Part shown: piece by piece, positions 52,689 through 62,312 of the stretch
How the letters are laid out: every line of letters begins with the position of its first letter
How positions within the stretch are numbered: the first letter of the stretch is position 1
Origin: Trinickia fusca
GTDB taxonomy: Bacteria > Pseudomonadota > Gammaproteobacteria > Burkholderiales > Burkholderiaceae
Assembly (NCBI RefSeq): GCF_003628145.1
Contig: NZ_RBZV01000011.1
Coordinates: forward strand, 62,001 to 126,000
Length of the DNA stretch: 64,000 nt
Direction of reading: 5' to 3'
The notes under the pieces: generated by a model
Told to the model about the DNA's origin: nothing
Databases searched by the model: none
Seen by the model: the letters and a program-made list of their open reading frames with translations, nothing else
Translations under genes and position numbers: made by a program

Positions 52689-53471
52689 TTGTCGGACAAC
52701 ATCAATTTTCAGTGCACGATGTGCGGCAGGTGCTGCCACGATCTCCTTCTGCCGGTTACGCTTGCCGAGGCTCGGAAGTGGCTGGGGCGTGGCGGACAGG
52801 TGGACGTGTTGTGCGAAGCGACGCCGTGGCCAGTGGAACCCGATTCGACGAACGCATTTGCCGGATACAAGCGAAGGAGGACGTTCGCTGCCAGCAGCGG
52901 CACCTTGCCGATCAGAGTGGCGGTGACGCTGGCGGCATCATTCGCGGGTGCCTGTCCCAACCTGGGCGACGATATGCGGTGCGGCATTTACGAAGAGCGT
53001 CCGTTCGTTTGCCGCGTTTATCCGGCGGAGATCAATCCATTTATTCGCCTGCAGCAAGAGCATAAGCTTTGTCCATCCGACGCATGGCAGGTCCGGACGC
53101 CTTTTGCCGTTGGCGGCGTATTGGTCGATTCTGCAACGCGCGTATCAATCGAACAAAGCCGGCGCGCCGCCGAGGATGAGGTCAATGACAGGCGCGCGCT
53201 TTGTGAGCGATTGCATATCGATAAGGCCTCGGTCGCCAACGAGGGCTTCTTGATCGTCTCGCCGCCTCGGGAGCAGTTACTCGCAGCGTTGCTCGATACG
53301 CAGGCAGGCAATGGCCCGGGTACAGATAACGGGGCGTGGACGCTTATTTCGAATCGACGCGCAACGGTGGATACGCTGGCGAAGGTCGGTGCGCTCAGTG
53401 AACTGGATAATGGGCAGCCGGGTGACGGTTACCGCTATGTCGGGGTTCAAGGCGCTGCGGCAGACGTCTGA
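52689..53471 (+). CDS. YkgJ-family cysteine-cluster protein
   Basis: 260-aa protein with a probable Zn- or Fe-S-binding CxxCxxCC cluster (FQCTMCGRCCHDLLLPV) near the start and a second set of cysteines (GACPNLGDDMRCGIYEERPFVCRVYP), as in the YkgJ/UPF0153 family of unknown function. Start is TTG at 52689, seven to eight bases after GAGGG; no ATG lies in frame close by. The C-terminal about 100 residues (from SRRAAEDEVNDRR) are less conserved-looking. It converges on the toxin-antitoxin pair. Confidence 0.82.
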   Translation: MSDNINFQCTMCGRCCHDLLLPVTLAEARKWLGRGGQVDVLCEATPWPVEPDSTNAFAGYKRRRTFAASSGTLPIRVAVTLAASFAGACPNLGDDMRCGIYEERPFVCRVYPAEINPFIRLQQEHKLCPSDAWQVRTPFAVGGVLVDSATRVSIEQSRRAAEDEVNDRRALCERLHIDKASVANEGFLIVSPPREQLLAALLDTQAGNGPGTDNGAWTLISNRRATVDTLAKVGALSELDNGQPGDGYRYVGVQGAAADV

Positions 53472-53537
53472 GCCGGGTGCAGGGCAAAACTGACCGTGAC
53501 AGTCTGTATCCCGACGTTCTACCGTTGCCGAGGGACA

Positions 53538-53906
53538 TCATGCAAACGACAGTTCCAACTCCACGCCCGAGTAGTTGACGCGCGGCGCCACTTCTCGACC
53601 CTCGCCTTCTTCGAAATGAACGAGCCCGTATCGCTCCATTGTCCGAAGCGTTCGTGAGAGATTGGATTTCGCGCGACCGGAGCGTTCGGCCAACTCGCTC
53701 AGTGACGCTGGCTTTGTCTCTGCGATCAGCGCAAGCAGGGACCGGTTTCTGTCGGAAAGCACCTGTGCCAGCGTTTCGAGTGACTGGAACCACACTTTGG
53801 GTTCGTCGGGGCCGGGCACATAGTCACCCCGGGCGATTGCCATCGTCCGAGCCTTGTATTGCTCCAATGATGTAATCCCGACCTTCAAGACGTTGGCTGT
53901 ACTCAT
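53538..53906 (-). CDS. Winged-HTH antitoxin of the TumE-type module
   Basis: 122-aa HTH protein of the HVO_A0114/MarR-like type. The N-terminal dimer region GITSLEQYKARTMAIARGDY is followed by a winged helix (LLALIAETKPASLSELAERSGRAKSNLSRTLRTMERYGLV). The ATG at 53906 has an AAGGAG site and lies inside the toxin gene, overlapping its 3' end by 83 bases. It probably neutralises the toxin and represses the operon. Confidence 0.82.
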   Translation of the reverse strand: MSTANVLKVGITSLEQYKARTMAIARGDYVPGPDEPKVWFQSLETLAQVLSDRNRSLLALIAETKPASLSELAERSGRAKSNLSRTLRTMERYGLVHFEEGEGREVAPRVNYSGVELELSFA

Positions 53907-54276
53907 GCTGACTGCTCCTTCTCTTGAGAATCGCTTCGACTTCGATCAAGAAGTCCGCCAGTAATGTCGCGGCGTCCTCGTAGACATAGAAACGAACCTG
54001 GGGGCCACGGTGTTTGTGGTCATATTCGATGCGCGTACGCGCCCCCGGTCCTGAGCCCTCACGGATTGGATGCGCATTATCGAAGCCCAAGAGGCGAGAG
54101 CCCGACTCGTCATGAAGCGTGAGCGAATACCGAAGCCGCTGAGGACGCTCCGCTGTCATGGCGCACTGTTTCACCTCAAACTTCACCCAACATTTGCCGC
54201 TGGAATCCAGGACGAGCGTTTCCCCATCGAGGTAGAGCAGCGTATCCAGGCCGGGATCGCGCCCATTCGGTTGCAT
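53824..54276 (-). CDS. TumE-family toxin
   Basis: 150-aa protein from the ATG at 54276 (GTG 54288 possible). Recognisable family features are WVKFEVKQC, RLRYSLTLHDESGSRLLGFDNAH, YDHKHRGPQVRFYVYEDAATLLADF and an EAILKRR helix. The module is toxin-first with the antitoxin gene overlapping the C-terminus. The residues beyond the core (about 125-150) lie in the overlap. The toxic mechanism is not established here; the family assignment is from memory of the motif pattern. Confidence 0.8.
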   Translation of the reverse strand: MQPNGRDPGLDTLLYLDGETLVLDSSGKCWVKFEVKQCAMTAERPQRLRYSLTLHDESGSRLLGFDNAHPIREGSGPGARTRIEYDHKHRGPQVRFYVYEDAATLLADFLIEVEAILKRRSSQHEYSQRLEGRDYIIGAIQGSDDGNRPG

Positions 54277-54280
54277 GAAT

Positions 54281-54299
54281 GTTATCACCGGATCATAAC
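54281..54299 (-). promoter_or_regulatory. GTTAT-N9-ATAAC dyad at the toxin start
   Basis: Imperfect 19-bp palindrome (7 of 9 pairs) immediately upstream of the toxin ATG at 54276, in an AT-richer stretch. It overlaps the expected ribosome-binding region and would suit antitoxin autorepression. Confidence 0.45.
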
Positions 54300-54541
54300 C
54301 TTATCAATCGACTCGCTCCGAGACCGTCCGTGCAGAAACCGTTGCAGTATCGATCCCGTCTGTCATTCGCCGACACACCGCGCTACACGGGTATGCGCAG
54401 ATTCGTGAAATCGCCAGATGCTAACGAGGGAGTGGTGAAACTGCTTGGCATGGACTCCGTGACACTACGCTACGTCGCGCAAACATGCGGTAGCCGGTGG
54501 TAGGCTGGCGTCACTGTTCCATTTGGAAAAGGACGCGCGAG

Positions 54542-55102
54542 ATGAAAAGCAACGCAAATGCAATCCGGCATGTGCTTGGCGCGAGCCTGTGCGCACTCTT
54601 GCTGCAGGGTACGGCCGCGTACGCTGCAGACGCGTTCGAACTGACTTCACCGGATCTGCCCGACGGCGGCACGCTCGCTCTGAGTCATGCGGGGAGCCAG
54701 AACAATTGCGGTGGCAGCAATGTGTCGCCGGCATTGCAATGGCGCAATGCACCCGCCGGCACGCGCAGCTTCGCGATTACGATCTTCGATCCGGACGGTG
54801 CGAAAGGCTTGGGCGTCGTGCATTGGGTGATGTATGGCATTCCCGCTTCGACGACGTCGCTTGCAGCGGGCGGCGAACCCCCGGTTGGCGCGCATCTGGG
54901 CCTCAACGTCAGGGGGCAGGCGGCTTACATCGGGCCGTGCCCACCGGTCGGCGAGATCGCCCATCACTATATCGCGCAGATCTACGCGCTCGACCTCGAG
55001 CCTGATGCCCTCGCGGCTGGGCTGACACGCGATGCGTTACAGGCGGCGATAAAGGGGCATGTGTTGGCCAATACCGGCACCGTGATGCGGTTTGGGCGCT
55101 AG
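54542..55102 (+). CDS. Secreted YbhB/YbcL-family PEBP-like protein
   Basis: 186-aa precursor with a clear signal peptide (HVLGASLCALLLQGTAAYA, cut before ADAFELTS), so periplasmic, unlike the relative at 22713-23222. Core motifs are NVSPALQWRNAPAGTRSFAIT, FDPDGAKGLGVVHWVMYGIP (ligand strand) and YIGPCPPVGEIAHHYIAQIYAL. Two Cys (about 57 and 145) could form a disulfide. It is a single-gene unit and its ligand is unknown. Confidence 0.9.
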   Translation: MKSNANAIRHVLGASLCALLLQGTAAYAADAFELTSPDLPDGGTLALSHAGSQNNCGGSNVSPALQWRNAPAGTRSFAITIFDPDGAKGLGVVHWVMYGIPASTTSLAAGGEPPVGAHLGLNVRGQAAYIGPCPPVGEIAHHYIAQIYALDLEPDALAAGLTRDALQAAIKGHVLANTGTVMRFGR

Positions 55103-55265
55103 TGCGTACCACTGAGGTGATGTGCGAGCGATGGTTGCGCGACTGAGTCGAACGTATTCATCTAAAGAATTGCCGCGCGCGAGCCGTTAATCATTCGAAA
55201 GACACGCATGCGCCGCCAAGCCGATGACCGCGCGGCAGCACCTCATTCCCAGGAAGCCTCGATCG

Positions 55266-56810
55266 ATGCGCACTAACGGCCCCGTCACCCGCCAAGAATA
55301 CGAACTGTCCGACGACGACACGCTGATGTCGACCACCGATACGCAAAGCTACATCACGTATGCCAATGCGGCGTTCGTCGAAGTCAGCGGCTTTGCGCTC
55401 GAGGAGCTGCAGGGCGAGCCGCACAACATCGTGCGGCATCCGGACATGCCCAAGGAGGCGTTCGCCGACATGTGGTCGACGCTCAAGGGCGGCGAGCCGT
55501 GGACAGCACTCGTCAAGAACCGTCGCAAGAACGGCGACCACTACTGGGTGCGTGCGAACGCGACGCCGGTCGTACGCAACGGCCGGCCGGTCGGCTACAT
55601 GTCGGTGCGCACGAAGGCCTCGCGCGAAGAAATTGCAGCGGCCGAGGCGTTGTATCGCGACTTCCGCGAAGGCCGCGCGGGTGCGAAGCGCTTTCACAAA
55701 GGGCTGATCTTGCGCTCGGGCTGGCTGGCCTGGACGCACGCGCTGAAGGTGATGTCGGTGCGCTGGCGCATCCGCTCCGGCCTCATTGCACTCGTGCCCA
55801 TGCTGATTCTTGCGGCCTGGGCCTCGGGCCAGTCGGGCCTTGCGCTCGCTGGATTCGGTGCAGCGGCGGCCGTTGCCGCTGCACTCGTGTCGTTCTGGCT
55901 CGAGGTGCAGATCGCGGCGCCGCTGGAGCATGTGCGCGCGCATGCGTTAAAGGTCGCCTCGGGCGAGGGCCGTCAGAGCGCCGAAGTCGATCGCGTCGAC
56001 GAAATCGGCATGACGCTGCGCACGATCAATCAGCTGGGCCTCATGTTCCGTTGGCTCGTCGACGACGTAAGCGAGCAGATCCGCCACGTGCAGACCTCGA
56101 TCAACGAATTCGCCCAAGGCAATACGGACCTCAGCGCCCGCACCGAGCAGGCAGCCTCGAGCGTGCAGCAGACGGCTTCGTCGATGATGCAGATGACTTC
56201 GACCGTCAAGAGCAACGCCGAAACGGCATCGGCGGCGAACCAGCTCTCGACCCACGCGAGCGCGGCGGCCGTCGAGGGTGGGCGTGCCGTGTCGGAAGTC
56301 GTGCACACGATGAACGAAATCAACGGCAGCTCGCGCAAGGTCGTCGACATCATCGGCGTGATCGAAGGCATCGCGTTCCAGACCAACATCCTCGCGCTGA
56401 ACGCGGCCGTCGAAGCCGCGCGCGCCGGCGATCAAGGGCGCGGCTTCGCGGTCGTGGCGGGCGAGGTGCGCAACCTCGCGCAGCGCAGCGCCAATGCGGC
56501 GAAAGAGATCAAGAGTCTCATCGATGCGAGCGTCGAAAAGGTCGAGTCGGGCTCGAAGCTCGTCGACGACGCGGGGCGCACGATGGACGACATCGTCGCG
56601 CAAGTGAAGCGCGTCTCGGATCTCATCGCCGAGATCAGCTCGGCCACGACCGAGCAGAGTGCCGGCGTCGTGCAAGTGGACCGCGCGGTCAGCGAGCTCG
56701 ACAACATCACGCAGCAGAACGCGGCGCTCGTCGAGCAGAGCACGGCTGCGCTCACGAACCTCAAGCAACAGGCCACGCGGCTTGTCGACGCGGTCAGCGT
56801 GTTCCGCTGA
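55266..56810 (+). CDS. Aer-like PAS-containing methyl-accepting chemotaxis protein
   Basis: 514-aa chemoreceptor. An N-terminal PAS domain (about 20-115; [39 protein letters not shown]) fits FAD or redox sensing as in Aer. One or two TM segments lie at about 170-215 ([28 protein letters not shown]), followed by a HAMP-like region. The signalling domain has the hairpin tip [32 protein letters not shown]. There is no C-terminal CheR/CheB pentapeptide. Start ATG at 55266. No che genes adjoin. Confidence 0.92.
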   Translation: MRTNGPVTRQEYELSDDDTLMSTTDTQSYITYANAAFVEVSGFALEELQGEPHNIVRHPDMPKEAFADMWSTLKGGEPWTALVKNRRKNGDHYWVRANATPVVRNGRPVGYMSVRTKASREEIAAAEALYRDFREGRAGAKRFHKGLILRSGWLAWTHALKVMSVRWRIRSGLIALVPMLILAAWASGQSGLALAGFGAAAAVAAALVSFWLEVQIAAPLEHVRAHALKVASGEGRQSAEVDRVDEIGMTLRTINQLGLMFRWLVDDVSEQIRHVQTSINEFAQGNTDLSARTEQAASSVQQTASSMMQMTSTVKSNAETASAANQLSTHASAAAVEGGRAVSEVVHTMNEINGSSRKVVDIIGVIEGIAFQTNILALNAAVEAARAGDQGRGFAVVAGEVRNLAQRSANAAKEIKSLIDASVEKVESGSKLVDDAGRTMDDIVAQVKRVSDLIAEISSATTEQSAGVVQVDRAVSELDNITQQNAALVEQSTAALTNLKQQATRLVDAVSVFR

Positions 56811-56878
56811 TTGGGCAGTCGTCAATGCTATGCTCTCGGGCGCATTCAACCCTAGAGCATTTCACGCGATAACTGTCC

Positions 56879-57841
56879 ATGACCGATTTGATCAAGCGCG
56901 CTTCGGCCGAAGCGCGCGCTTTCAGCAAGTCCCGCACTCCCTCCCGCAAGAAGTCTTCCCGTCGCGCCGAAACCGAAGCGCAAGCCGAACTCGCAACCGA
57001 AGCCAAGCGTGCCGCGCCCAAGCGCAAGCGTGCCGCACAGGCCGCCGAGCTTGACGATGCACCGCGCATCGAGATGCCGCGCAAGCCGCGCTTCGCGCCC
57101 GTGACGTTCTCGGAAGAGGGCGGCGTGCGGTATCTGCACTTCGGGACCGAATGGGTCCAAGGCGCGATGCGCCTCAAGAAGCCCGACCACATCGAGCTCG
57201 AATACGCGCAGCAAATGATGGCGTGGCTGCTGTTTCTCGAGACACCCAAGCGCGTCGTGCAACTGGGCCTCGGCGCGGCGGCGCTGACCAAGTTCGCGCA
57301 TCGCTTCCTGTCGCGCGCGCATGTCGAGGCCGTCGAGTTGAATCCGGCCGTCGTCGTCGCGGCGCGCACGATGTTCGCGCTGCCGCCCGACGATGCGCGG
57401 CTGACCGTGCACGAAACCGATGCCTGGGACTTCGTGCACGACCGCGCCAATCACGGCACGATCGGCGCGCTGCAGATCGACCTCTACGACGCGACTGCGC
57501 GCGGTCCCGTGCACGACACGGTGGCGTTCTATCGCGCCGTGCGCGCATGCCTGACCGGGGCAGGCGTCGTGACGATCAACCTGTTCGGCGATCACCCGAG
57601 CTTCGTGCGCAACATGAAGCACCTGACGGCGGCATTCGACGGCCGCGTGATCGCGCTGCCCGAAGTGCATGAAGGCAACCGCGTCGCACTGGCGTTTTCG
57701 GGGCCCGCGCTCGAGGTGCCGTTCGCGACGCTGCAACGGCGCGCGAAGCTGATCGACGAGAAGCTGGGCCTGCCCGCGCGCAAGTGGGTGACGGGCCTGC
57801 GCGCCTCGCTGAGCCAGTCGGGCGACACGTTCGCGATCTGA
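56879..57841 (+). CDS. Spermidine-synthase-like SAM-fold protein
   Basis: 320-aa protein. The first about 65 residues form a highly basic, Ala/Lys/Arg-rich extension (SRKKSSRRAETEAQ, KRAAPKRKRAAQ). The rest is a class I methyltransferase/polyamine-synthase fold with motif I VVQLGLGAAALTKFAHRF, VEAVELNPAVVVAARTMF (acidic loop) and LQIDLYDATARGPVHDTVAFYRAV. Active-site Asp residues of true SpeE are only partly matched, so the aminopropyltransferase activity is uncertain. Confidence 0.82.
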   Translation: MTDLIKRASAEARAFSKSRTPSRKKSSRRAETEAQAELATEAKRAAPKRKRAAQAAELDDAPRIEMPRKPRFAPVTFSEEGGVRYLHFGTEWVQGAMRLKKPDHIELEYAQQMMAWLLFLETPKRVVQLGLGAAALTKFAHRFLSRAHVEAVELNPAVVVAARTMFALPPDDARLTVHETDAWDFVHDRANHGTIGALQIDLYDATARGPVHDTVAFYRAVRACLTGAGVVTINLFGDHPSFVRNMKHLTAAFDGRVIALPEVHEGNRVALAFSGPALEVPFATLQRRAKLIDEKLGLPARKWVTGLRASLSQSGDTFAI

Positions 57842-57864
57842 CGCAACGCACGCGAGCGTGGGAT

Positions 57865-57897
57865 ACGGGGCGGTGCCGCTTGGCGGCATCGCCCCGT
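57865..57897 (+). terminator. Hairpin after the spermidine-synthase-like gene
   Basis: 14-bp stem (57865-57878 with 57884-57897, one G-T pair), 5-base loop. No proper T-run follows, so it is a likely 3'-end stem or Rho-assisted terminator. Confidence 0.45.
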
Positions 57898-57950
57898 CGT
57901 GCTTTCAGGGAGCGCGCGGCTGGGACGCTCGAGCCCTGGGTCGGCCCCGC

Positions 57951-57978
57951 TTGACCGCCGCTCGCGCACTCTTATACT
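57951..57978 (+). promoter_or_regulatory. Sigma-70 promoter of the DUF3311-symporter operon
   Basis: TTGACC at 57951-57956 and TATACT at 57973-57978 are separated by 16 bases. Predicted start is near 57985, giving about a 105-base leader before the ATG at 58091, which has AAAGAGGAG as its ribosome-binding site. Confidence 0.65.
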
Positions 57979-58090
57979 CTTTTGGGGCTTGATGAAAATG
58001 TCCGGAAAGCTCGCTGCGGCGCGGTTTGTGTCGGAGCAGGCCGGTCACGATACGGGTCGAAGTTTCGAAAAAGAGTAAAGAGGAGACGTC

Positions 58091-58333
58091 ATGGCGCATG
58101 ATGCCGACGCGAACCGGGCCGCCAAGGGCTGGCTCTGGTTGCTGGTACTACCCTGGATCGCGATGATCTGGGTGCCGTCGTACAACAAGATCGACCCGCA
58201 GCTGTGGGGCTTTCCGTTCTTCTACTGGTATCAGCTGCTGTGGGTGCTGGTGAGCGCGGTCATCACCGCGGTCGTGTACTTCAAGACCAAGCCGCGTTCG
58301 AAGACGGGCACGGGCCAGGGAGGTGCACGATGA
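58091..58333 (+). CDS. DUF3311 small membrane protein
   Basis: 80-aa protein with two TM segments (WLWLLVLPWIAMIWVPSY and FFYWYQLLWVLVSAVITAVVYF) and the family motif PQLWGFPFFYWYQ. DUF3311 proteins are encoded directly before sodium/solute symporters and probably act as accessory subunits. The stop overlaps the symporter ATG (ATGA), so the two are translationally coupled. A good sigma-70 promoter lies upstream. Confidence 0.9.
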   Translation: MAHDADANRAAKGWLWLLVLPWIAMIWVPSYNKIDPQLWGFPFFYWYQLLWVLVSAVITAVVYFKTKPRSKTGTGQGGAR

Positions 58334-59880
58334 ACGCCACGGCAACCTTTGTCTTCATCCTGTTCTTCATCGGCGTGACGATCCTCGGCTTCTTCGCAGC
58401 GCGCTGGCGCCGCGGCGATCTCGCCCATCTCGAGGAGTGGGGCCTCGGCGGCCGCCGCTTCGGCACGATCGTCACATGGTTCCTGCTCGGCGGCGATCTC
58501 TACACGGCCTACACGTTCGTGGCCGTGCCCGCGCTCGTGTTCGGCGCGGGCGCGACGGGCTTTTTTGCCTTGCCCTACACGATCCTCATCTATCCGTTCG
58601 CGTTCGTCGTGTTCCCGAAGCTGTGGAGCGTCGCCAAGCGGCATGGCTACGTGACTTCCGCCGACTTCGTGAGCGCGCGCTACGGCAGCCGCATGCTTGC
58701 GCTCGCAGTGGCGGTGACGGGCATCGTTGCGACGATGCCGTACATCGCGCTGCAGCTCGTCGGCATCGAAGTGGTGATCGGCGGCCTCGGCTTCGACACG
58801 ACCGGCTTCGTCGGCGATCTGCCCTTGATCATCGCGTTCGCGATCCTCGCGGCCTACACGTACACGTCGGGCCTGCGCGCGCCGGCCATGATCGCGATCG
58901 TCAAGGACCTGCTGATCTACATCACGATCGGCGTCGCCATCGTCGTGATCCCCGCCAAGATGGGCGGCTTCGGCCACATCTTCAGCGCAGTGCCGCCGGC
59001 CAAGCTGCTGCTCAAGGCGCCCGATGCCACGAGCCTGAACGGCTATAGCGCCTATGCGACGCTGGCGGTGGGTTCGGCGCTCGCGTTGTTCCTGTATCCG
59101 CACTCGATCACGGCCATCCTGTCGTCGTCATCCGGCAATACGATCCGCCGCAACATGGCGATGCTGCCCGCGTATTCGCTCGTGCTCGGCCTGCTCGCGC
59201 TGCTGGGCTTCATGGCGCTGGCCTCCGGTGTGAAGGACATGCCCGAATTCGCCCCGTACTTCAAGGCGTTCGGCCCGAACTTCGCGGTGCCCGCGCTGTT
59301 CCTGCACTTCTTCCCGTCATGGTTCGTCGGTGTCGCGTTCGCGGCGATCGGCATCGGCGCGCTGGTGCCGGCAGCCATCATGTCGATCGCGGCAGCGAAC
59401 CTGTACACGCGCAACATCCATCGCGAGTTCGTGAATCGCAACATGACGCATGACCAGGAAACGAACGTGGCCAAGCTCGTGTCGCTGATCGTGAAGGTTG
59501 GCGCCGTGGCGTTCATCCTCGGTCTGCCGCTCACCTACGCGATTCAGCTGCAGCTGCTCGGCGGCATCTGGATCATCCAGACGCTGCCCGCGATCGTATT
59601 GGGCCTGTACACGCGCAAGCTCGACTATCGCGGTCTGCTCGTGGGCTGGGCCGTCGGGATTGGTTTCGGCACCTGGATGGCGGCTTCGCAGAACCTGAAG
59701 AGCTCGATCTACGCGCTGCACCTGGGCGGCTACGCGATTCCCGGCTATGCGGCGCTGTGGTCGCTCGCCGTGAACGTCGTGGTGGCGATCGTCGTCAGCG
59801 TGATCGTGCGTGCGCTCGGCATGAGCGCCTCCGAGGACAGCACGCGGCCCGAGGATTATCTCGACGCCGTCGAAACCTGA
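58330..59880 (+). CDS. Sodium:solute symporter family protein, MctP-like
   Basis: 516-aa inner-membrane carrier with about 13 TM segments. Features are EEWGLGGRRFGTIVTWFLLGGDLYTAYTF, the GYVTSADFVSARYGSR loop, SGLRAPAMIAIVKDLLIYITIG and HSITAILSSSSGNTIRRNMAMLP. Together with DUF3311 it resembles the MctP monocarboxylate (lactate, pyruvate, propionate) permease of rhizobia. The substrate is inferred. Start ATG 58330 behind GGGAGG. A strong terminator follows. Confidence 0.88.
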   Translation: MNATATFVFILFFIGVTILGFFAARWRRGDLAHLEEWGLGGRRFGTIVTWFLLGGDLYTAYTFVAVPALVFGAGATGFFALPYTILIYPFAFVVFPKLWSVAKRHGYVTSADFVSARYGSRMLALAVAVTGIVATMPYIALQLVGIEVVIGGLGFDTTGFVGDLPLIIAFAILAAYTYTSGLRAPAMIAIVKDLLIYITIGVAIVVIPAKMGGFGHIFSAVPPAKLLLKAPDATSLNGYSAYATLAVGSALALFLYPHSITAILSSSSGNTIRRNMAMLPAYSLVLGLLALLGFMALASGVKDMPEFAPYFKAFGPNFAVPALFLHFFPSWFVGVAFAAIGIGALVPAAIMSIAAANLYTRNIHREFVNRNMTHDQETNVAKLVSLIVKVGAVAFILGLPLTYAIQLQLLGGIWIIQTLPAIVLGLYTRKLDYRGLLVGWAVGIGFGTWMAASQNLKSSIYALHLGGYAIPGYAALWSLAVNVVVAIVVSVIVRALGMSASEDSTRPEDYLDAVET

Positions 59881-59900
59881 TCGGTTCGAGCTGCCCCAGG

Positions 59901-59940
59901 AAGGCGTTGCCCCGCGAGTGCGCGGCAACGCCTTTTTTAT
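59901..59940 (+). terminator. Intrinsic terminator after the symporter gene
   Basis: Ten-base perfect outer stem (59901-59910 with 59925-59934) with further GC pairing inside, followed by six T from 59933. It is about 20 bases past the symporter stop. Confidence 0.88.
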
Positions 59941-60024
59941 TTGGCGGATCCGCCGCGCCGTGTATCTCGCCCCAAAAAAACGCCATATCGACGCGCCCGC
60001 CGAGATGATCGACAATCAGTCGCT

Positions 60025-61140
60025 ATGGCTCCGCCCCTGACTTCCCGCCTTCGCTTGCTCGTGGCACCGCTCGCGCGCGTGCTCGTTTCGCCGTACTACC
60101 GCTATCGCAACGCGCAACGGCTCCACGCGATCCGCGTAGGGCTCGCGATGCTCGTGTCGATTCTCGTGACGACCGGCATCGACGTGCCGCACGGACTATG
60201 GGCGTCGGTCACCGTGCTCGTCGTGATCGGCGGCTTGCAGCATCACGGCAACATTCGCAAGAAAGCGACCGACCGCGCGATCGGCACGCTGCTCGGCGCG
60301 TTGCTGGGGCTGCTGCTGATCGTACAGATGCGCTGGCTCGGCTCGGCTGCGCTCACCTATGTGCTGATGTCGATCATCGCGGGCATCTGCGGCTATTACG
60401 CGATCGGTGCGTCGGGTTACGTGGCGCTGCTGACGGCGATCACGATGATCATCGTCGGCGGCCACGGCGACAGTTCGATCGACGGCGGCCTGTGGCGTGC
60501 GTTGAACGTCGCGATCGGCATCGTCATCGCACTCGCGTTCTCGTTCGCGCTGCCCTTGTATGCGACGTATTCGTGGCGCTATTTGCTCGCGCGCAGTCTG
60601 CGCGATTACGCGCACACCTATGTGCGCCTAGCGAGAGGCGCGCCGATCGATCCCGAGGCGCAGCTCGCGGCATTTGCGAAAATGGGGGAGAGACTCGTCA
60701 AGCTGCGCGCGCTGATGGCGTCGGTGTCGAAGGAGGTCGATCTGTCGGTCAAGCAGCTCGAGGCGATTGCCCGGCTGAACCGGTCGCTGCTGAGCGCGCT
60801 CGAGATGATGGCGAGTGCGGCGCTTGCGCGGGCCGAAGCCGCGGGCGGCGTGCGGCCCGTGCGCGAAGCGGATGCGGGTGAGCGCGAGGTGCGCGCGACG
60901 CTCTTGAGGCTGGCGCGCGCCTTGCGCTTCGGCTCAGGTCAGCCGCTCGCCGCACCGGTCGACGCGGTGCCGCATGCCACGCCCGACATGGGCGGCTCGG
61001 AATGGGTGTCGCAACATTTCGGTGAACTCGTGGCACGGCTGTACGCGCTGGTGGCCGAAATCGAGCCACAGTGGAACATCGAGCGGCGCGAGTCGCCGGC
61101 CGTGCGGCGACTCGAATCGTCGGCCCGCGCGCGACGTTGA
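60025..61140 (+). CDS. FUSC-family membrane protein
   Basis: 371-aa protein of the fusaric acid resistance/aromatic acid exporter-like family. The N-terminal half has about six TM segments (AIRVGLAMLVSILVTTGIDVPHGLWASVTVLVVIGG opening, RAIGTLLGALLGLLLI, MSIIAGICGYYAIGASGYVALLTAITMIIVGG). It is followed by a helical cytoplasmic half with SVSKEVDLSVKQLEAIARLNRSLLSALEMM. Start ATG at 60025. No membrane-fusion partner is adjacent, so efflux is only inferred. Confidence 0.85.
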   Translation: MAPPLTSRLRLLVAPLARVLVSPYYRYRNAQRLHAIRVGLAMLVSILVTTGIDVPHGLWASVTVLVVIGGLQHHGNIRKKATDRAIGTLLGALLGLLLIVQMRWLGSAALTYVLMSIIAGICGYYAIGASGYVALLTAITMIIVGGHGDSSIDGGLWRALNVAIGIVIALAFSFALPLYATYSWRYLLARSLRDYAHTYVRLARGAPIDPEAQLAAFAKMGERLVKLRALMASVSKEVDLSVKQLEAIARLNRSLLSALEMMASAALARAEAAGGVRPVREADAGEREVRATLLRLARALRFGSGQPLAAPVDAVPHATPDMGGSEWVSQHFGELVARLYALVAEIEPQWNIERRESPAVRRLESSARARR

Positions 61141-61183
61141 CGCCGCCAACCTCAAGTCGCGGCGGGCCGGTTCGCGAGCCGCG

Positions 61184-62137
61184 TCAGCGCAGTGCGTCGA
61201 TGAGCTTTTCGAGCTTCACCGCATCGGCTGCGAACGCGCGAATGCCTTCGGCGAGCTTCTCGGTCGCCATGGCATCGTCGTTGAGCTGATAGCGGAACGA
61301 CGCTTCGTCGATCGCGAGCCGCTCGATCGTTTCGCCCGCCAGCGCTTCGGGTGAGAGCTTGGGTTCGACCGTCTCGGTGCTGTCGTGCAGCTTTTGCAGC
61401 AGCTCGGGGCTGATCGTGAGCAGATCGCAGCCGGCGAGCTCGACGATCTGGCTCGTCGTGCGGAAGCTAGCGCCCATCACCTCGGTGGTGTAGTCGAATT
61501 TCTTGTAATAGGCATAGATGCGGCGCACCGATTGCACGCCCGGATCATTGGCGCCCCCGTTCTTCACCTCATCCCAGTCGGCGCCGGCCTGCTTTTTGTA
61601 CCAGTCGTAGATGCGGCCGACGAACGGCGAGATCAGTCTGGCGCCGGCTTCGGCACAGGCCGCGGCCTGCACGGGCGCGAACAGCAGCGTCATGTTGCAG
61701 TTCACGCCTTCCTTTTGCAGCGCTTGCGCCGCGCGCACGCCTTCCCATGTCGAAGCGAGCTTGATCAGCACTCGGCTGCGGTCGATGCCGGCTGCCTCGT
61801 ACAGCTTGATGAGCTCGTGTGCCTTGTCGATCGAGCGTTGTGTATCGAACGAGAGGCGCGCATCGACTTCGGTCGATACGCGGCCCGGGATGATGTTCAG
61901 GATCTCGTTGCCGAAGGCGATCAGCAGATGGTCGATGATCGCGGCCGCCGGCTTGCTCGCGTGGTCGCGCACGGTTTTCTCGAGCAGCGGCTTGTACGCG
62001 TCTTTCTGCACGGCCTTCAGGATCAGCGACGGGTTCGTCGTGGCGTCGCGTGGCTTGTATTGAGCGAGTTGCTGGAAGTCGCCGGTATCCGCGACGACGA
62101 TCGTGTACTGCTTCAGTTGGTCGAGAGCATTGGTCAT
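61184..62137 (-). CDS. tal: Transaldolase
   Basis: Pentose-phosphate enzyme moving a dihydroxyacetone unit from sedoheptulose-7-phosphate to glyceraldehyde-3-phosphate. The 317 aa have [34 protein letters not shown] and [16 protein letters not shown]. The Schiff-base Lys is in [16 protein letters not shown], and [32 protein letters not shown] and [12 protein letters not shown] follow. Length matches the classical TalB class. Convergent with FUSC. Confidence 0.96.
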   Translation of the reverse strand: MTNALDQLKQYTIVVADTGDFQQLAQYKPRDATTNPSLILKAVQKDAYKPLLEKTVRDHASKPAAAIIDHLLIAFGNEILNIIPGRVSTEVDARLSFDTQRSIDKAHELIKLYEAAGIDRSRVLIKLASTWEGVRAAQALQKEGVNCNMTLLFAPVQAAACAEAGARLISPFVGRIYDWYKKQAGADWDEVKNGGANDPGVQSVRRIYAYYKKFDYTTEVMGASFRTTSQIVELAGCDLLTISPELLQKLHDSTETVEPKLSPEALAGETIERLAIDEASFRYQLNDDAMATEKLAEGIRAFAADAVKLEKLIDALR

Positions 62138-62312
62138 GGCAGATAGTGGGCGCTGAGCGCCATAGCAGGAAACGGAAAAGCGGGGCCGAACGGCGCCGTG
62201 CGGCAGGCAGCGCCGTGACCGACACCGCCTATTCTATGGCCGTGATGCGAAACGCGTCGAATGCAAAACGCGTCGAGGTGTTTTTTGCCGTTGCCCTGCC
62301 GGGCGGGCGTCT

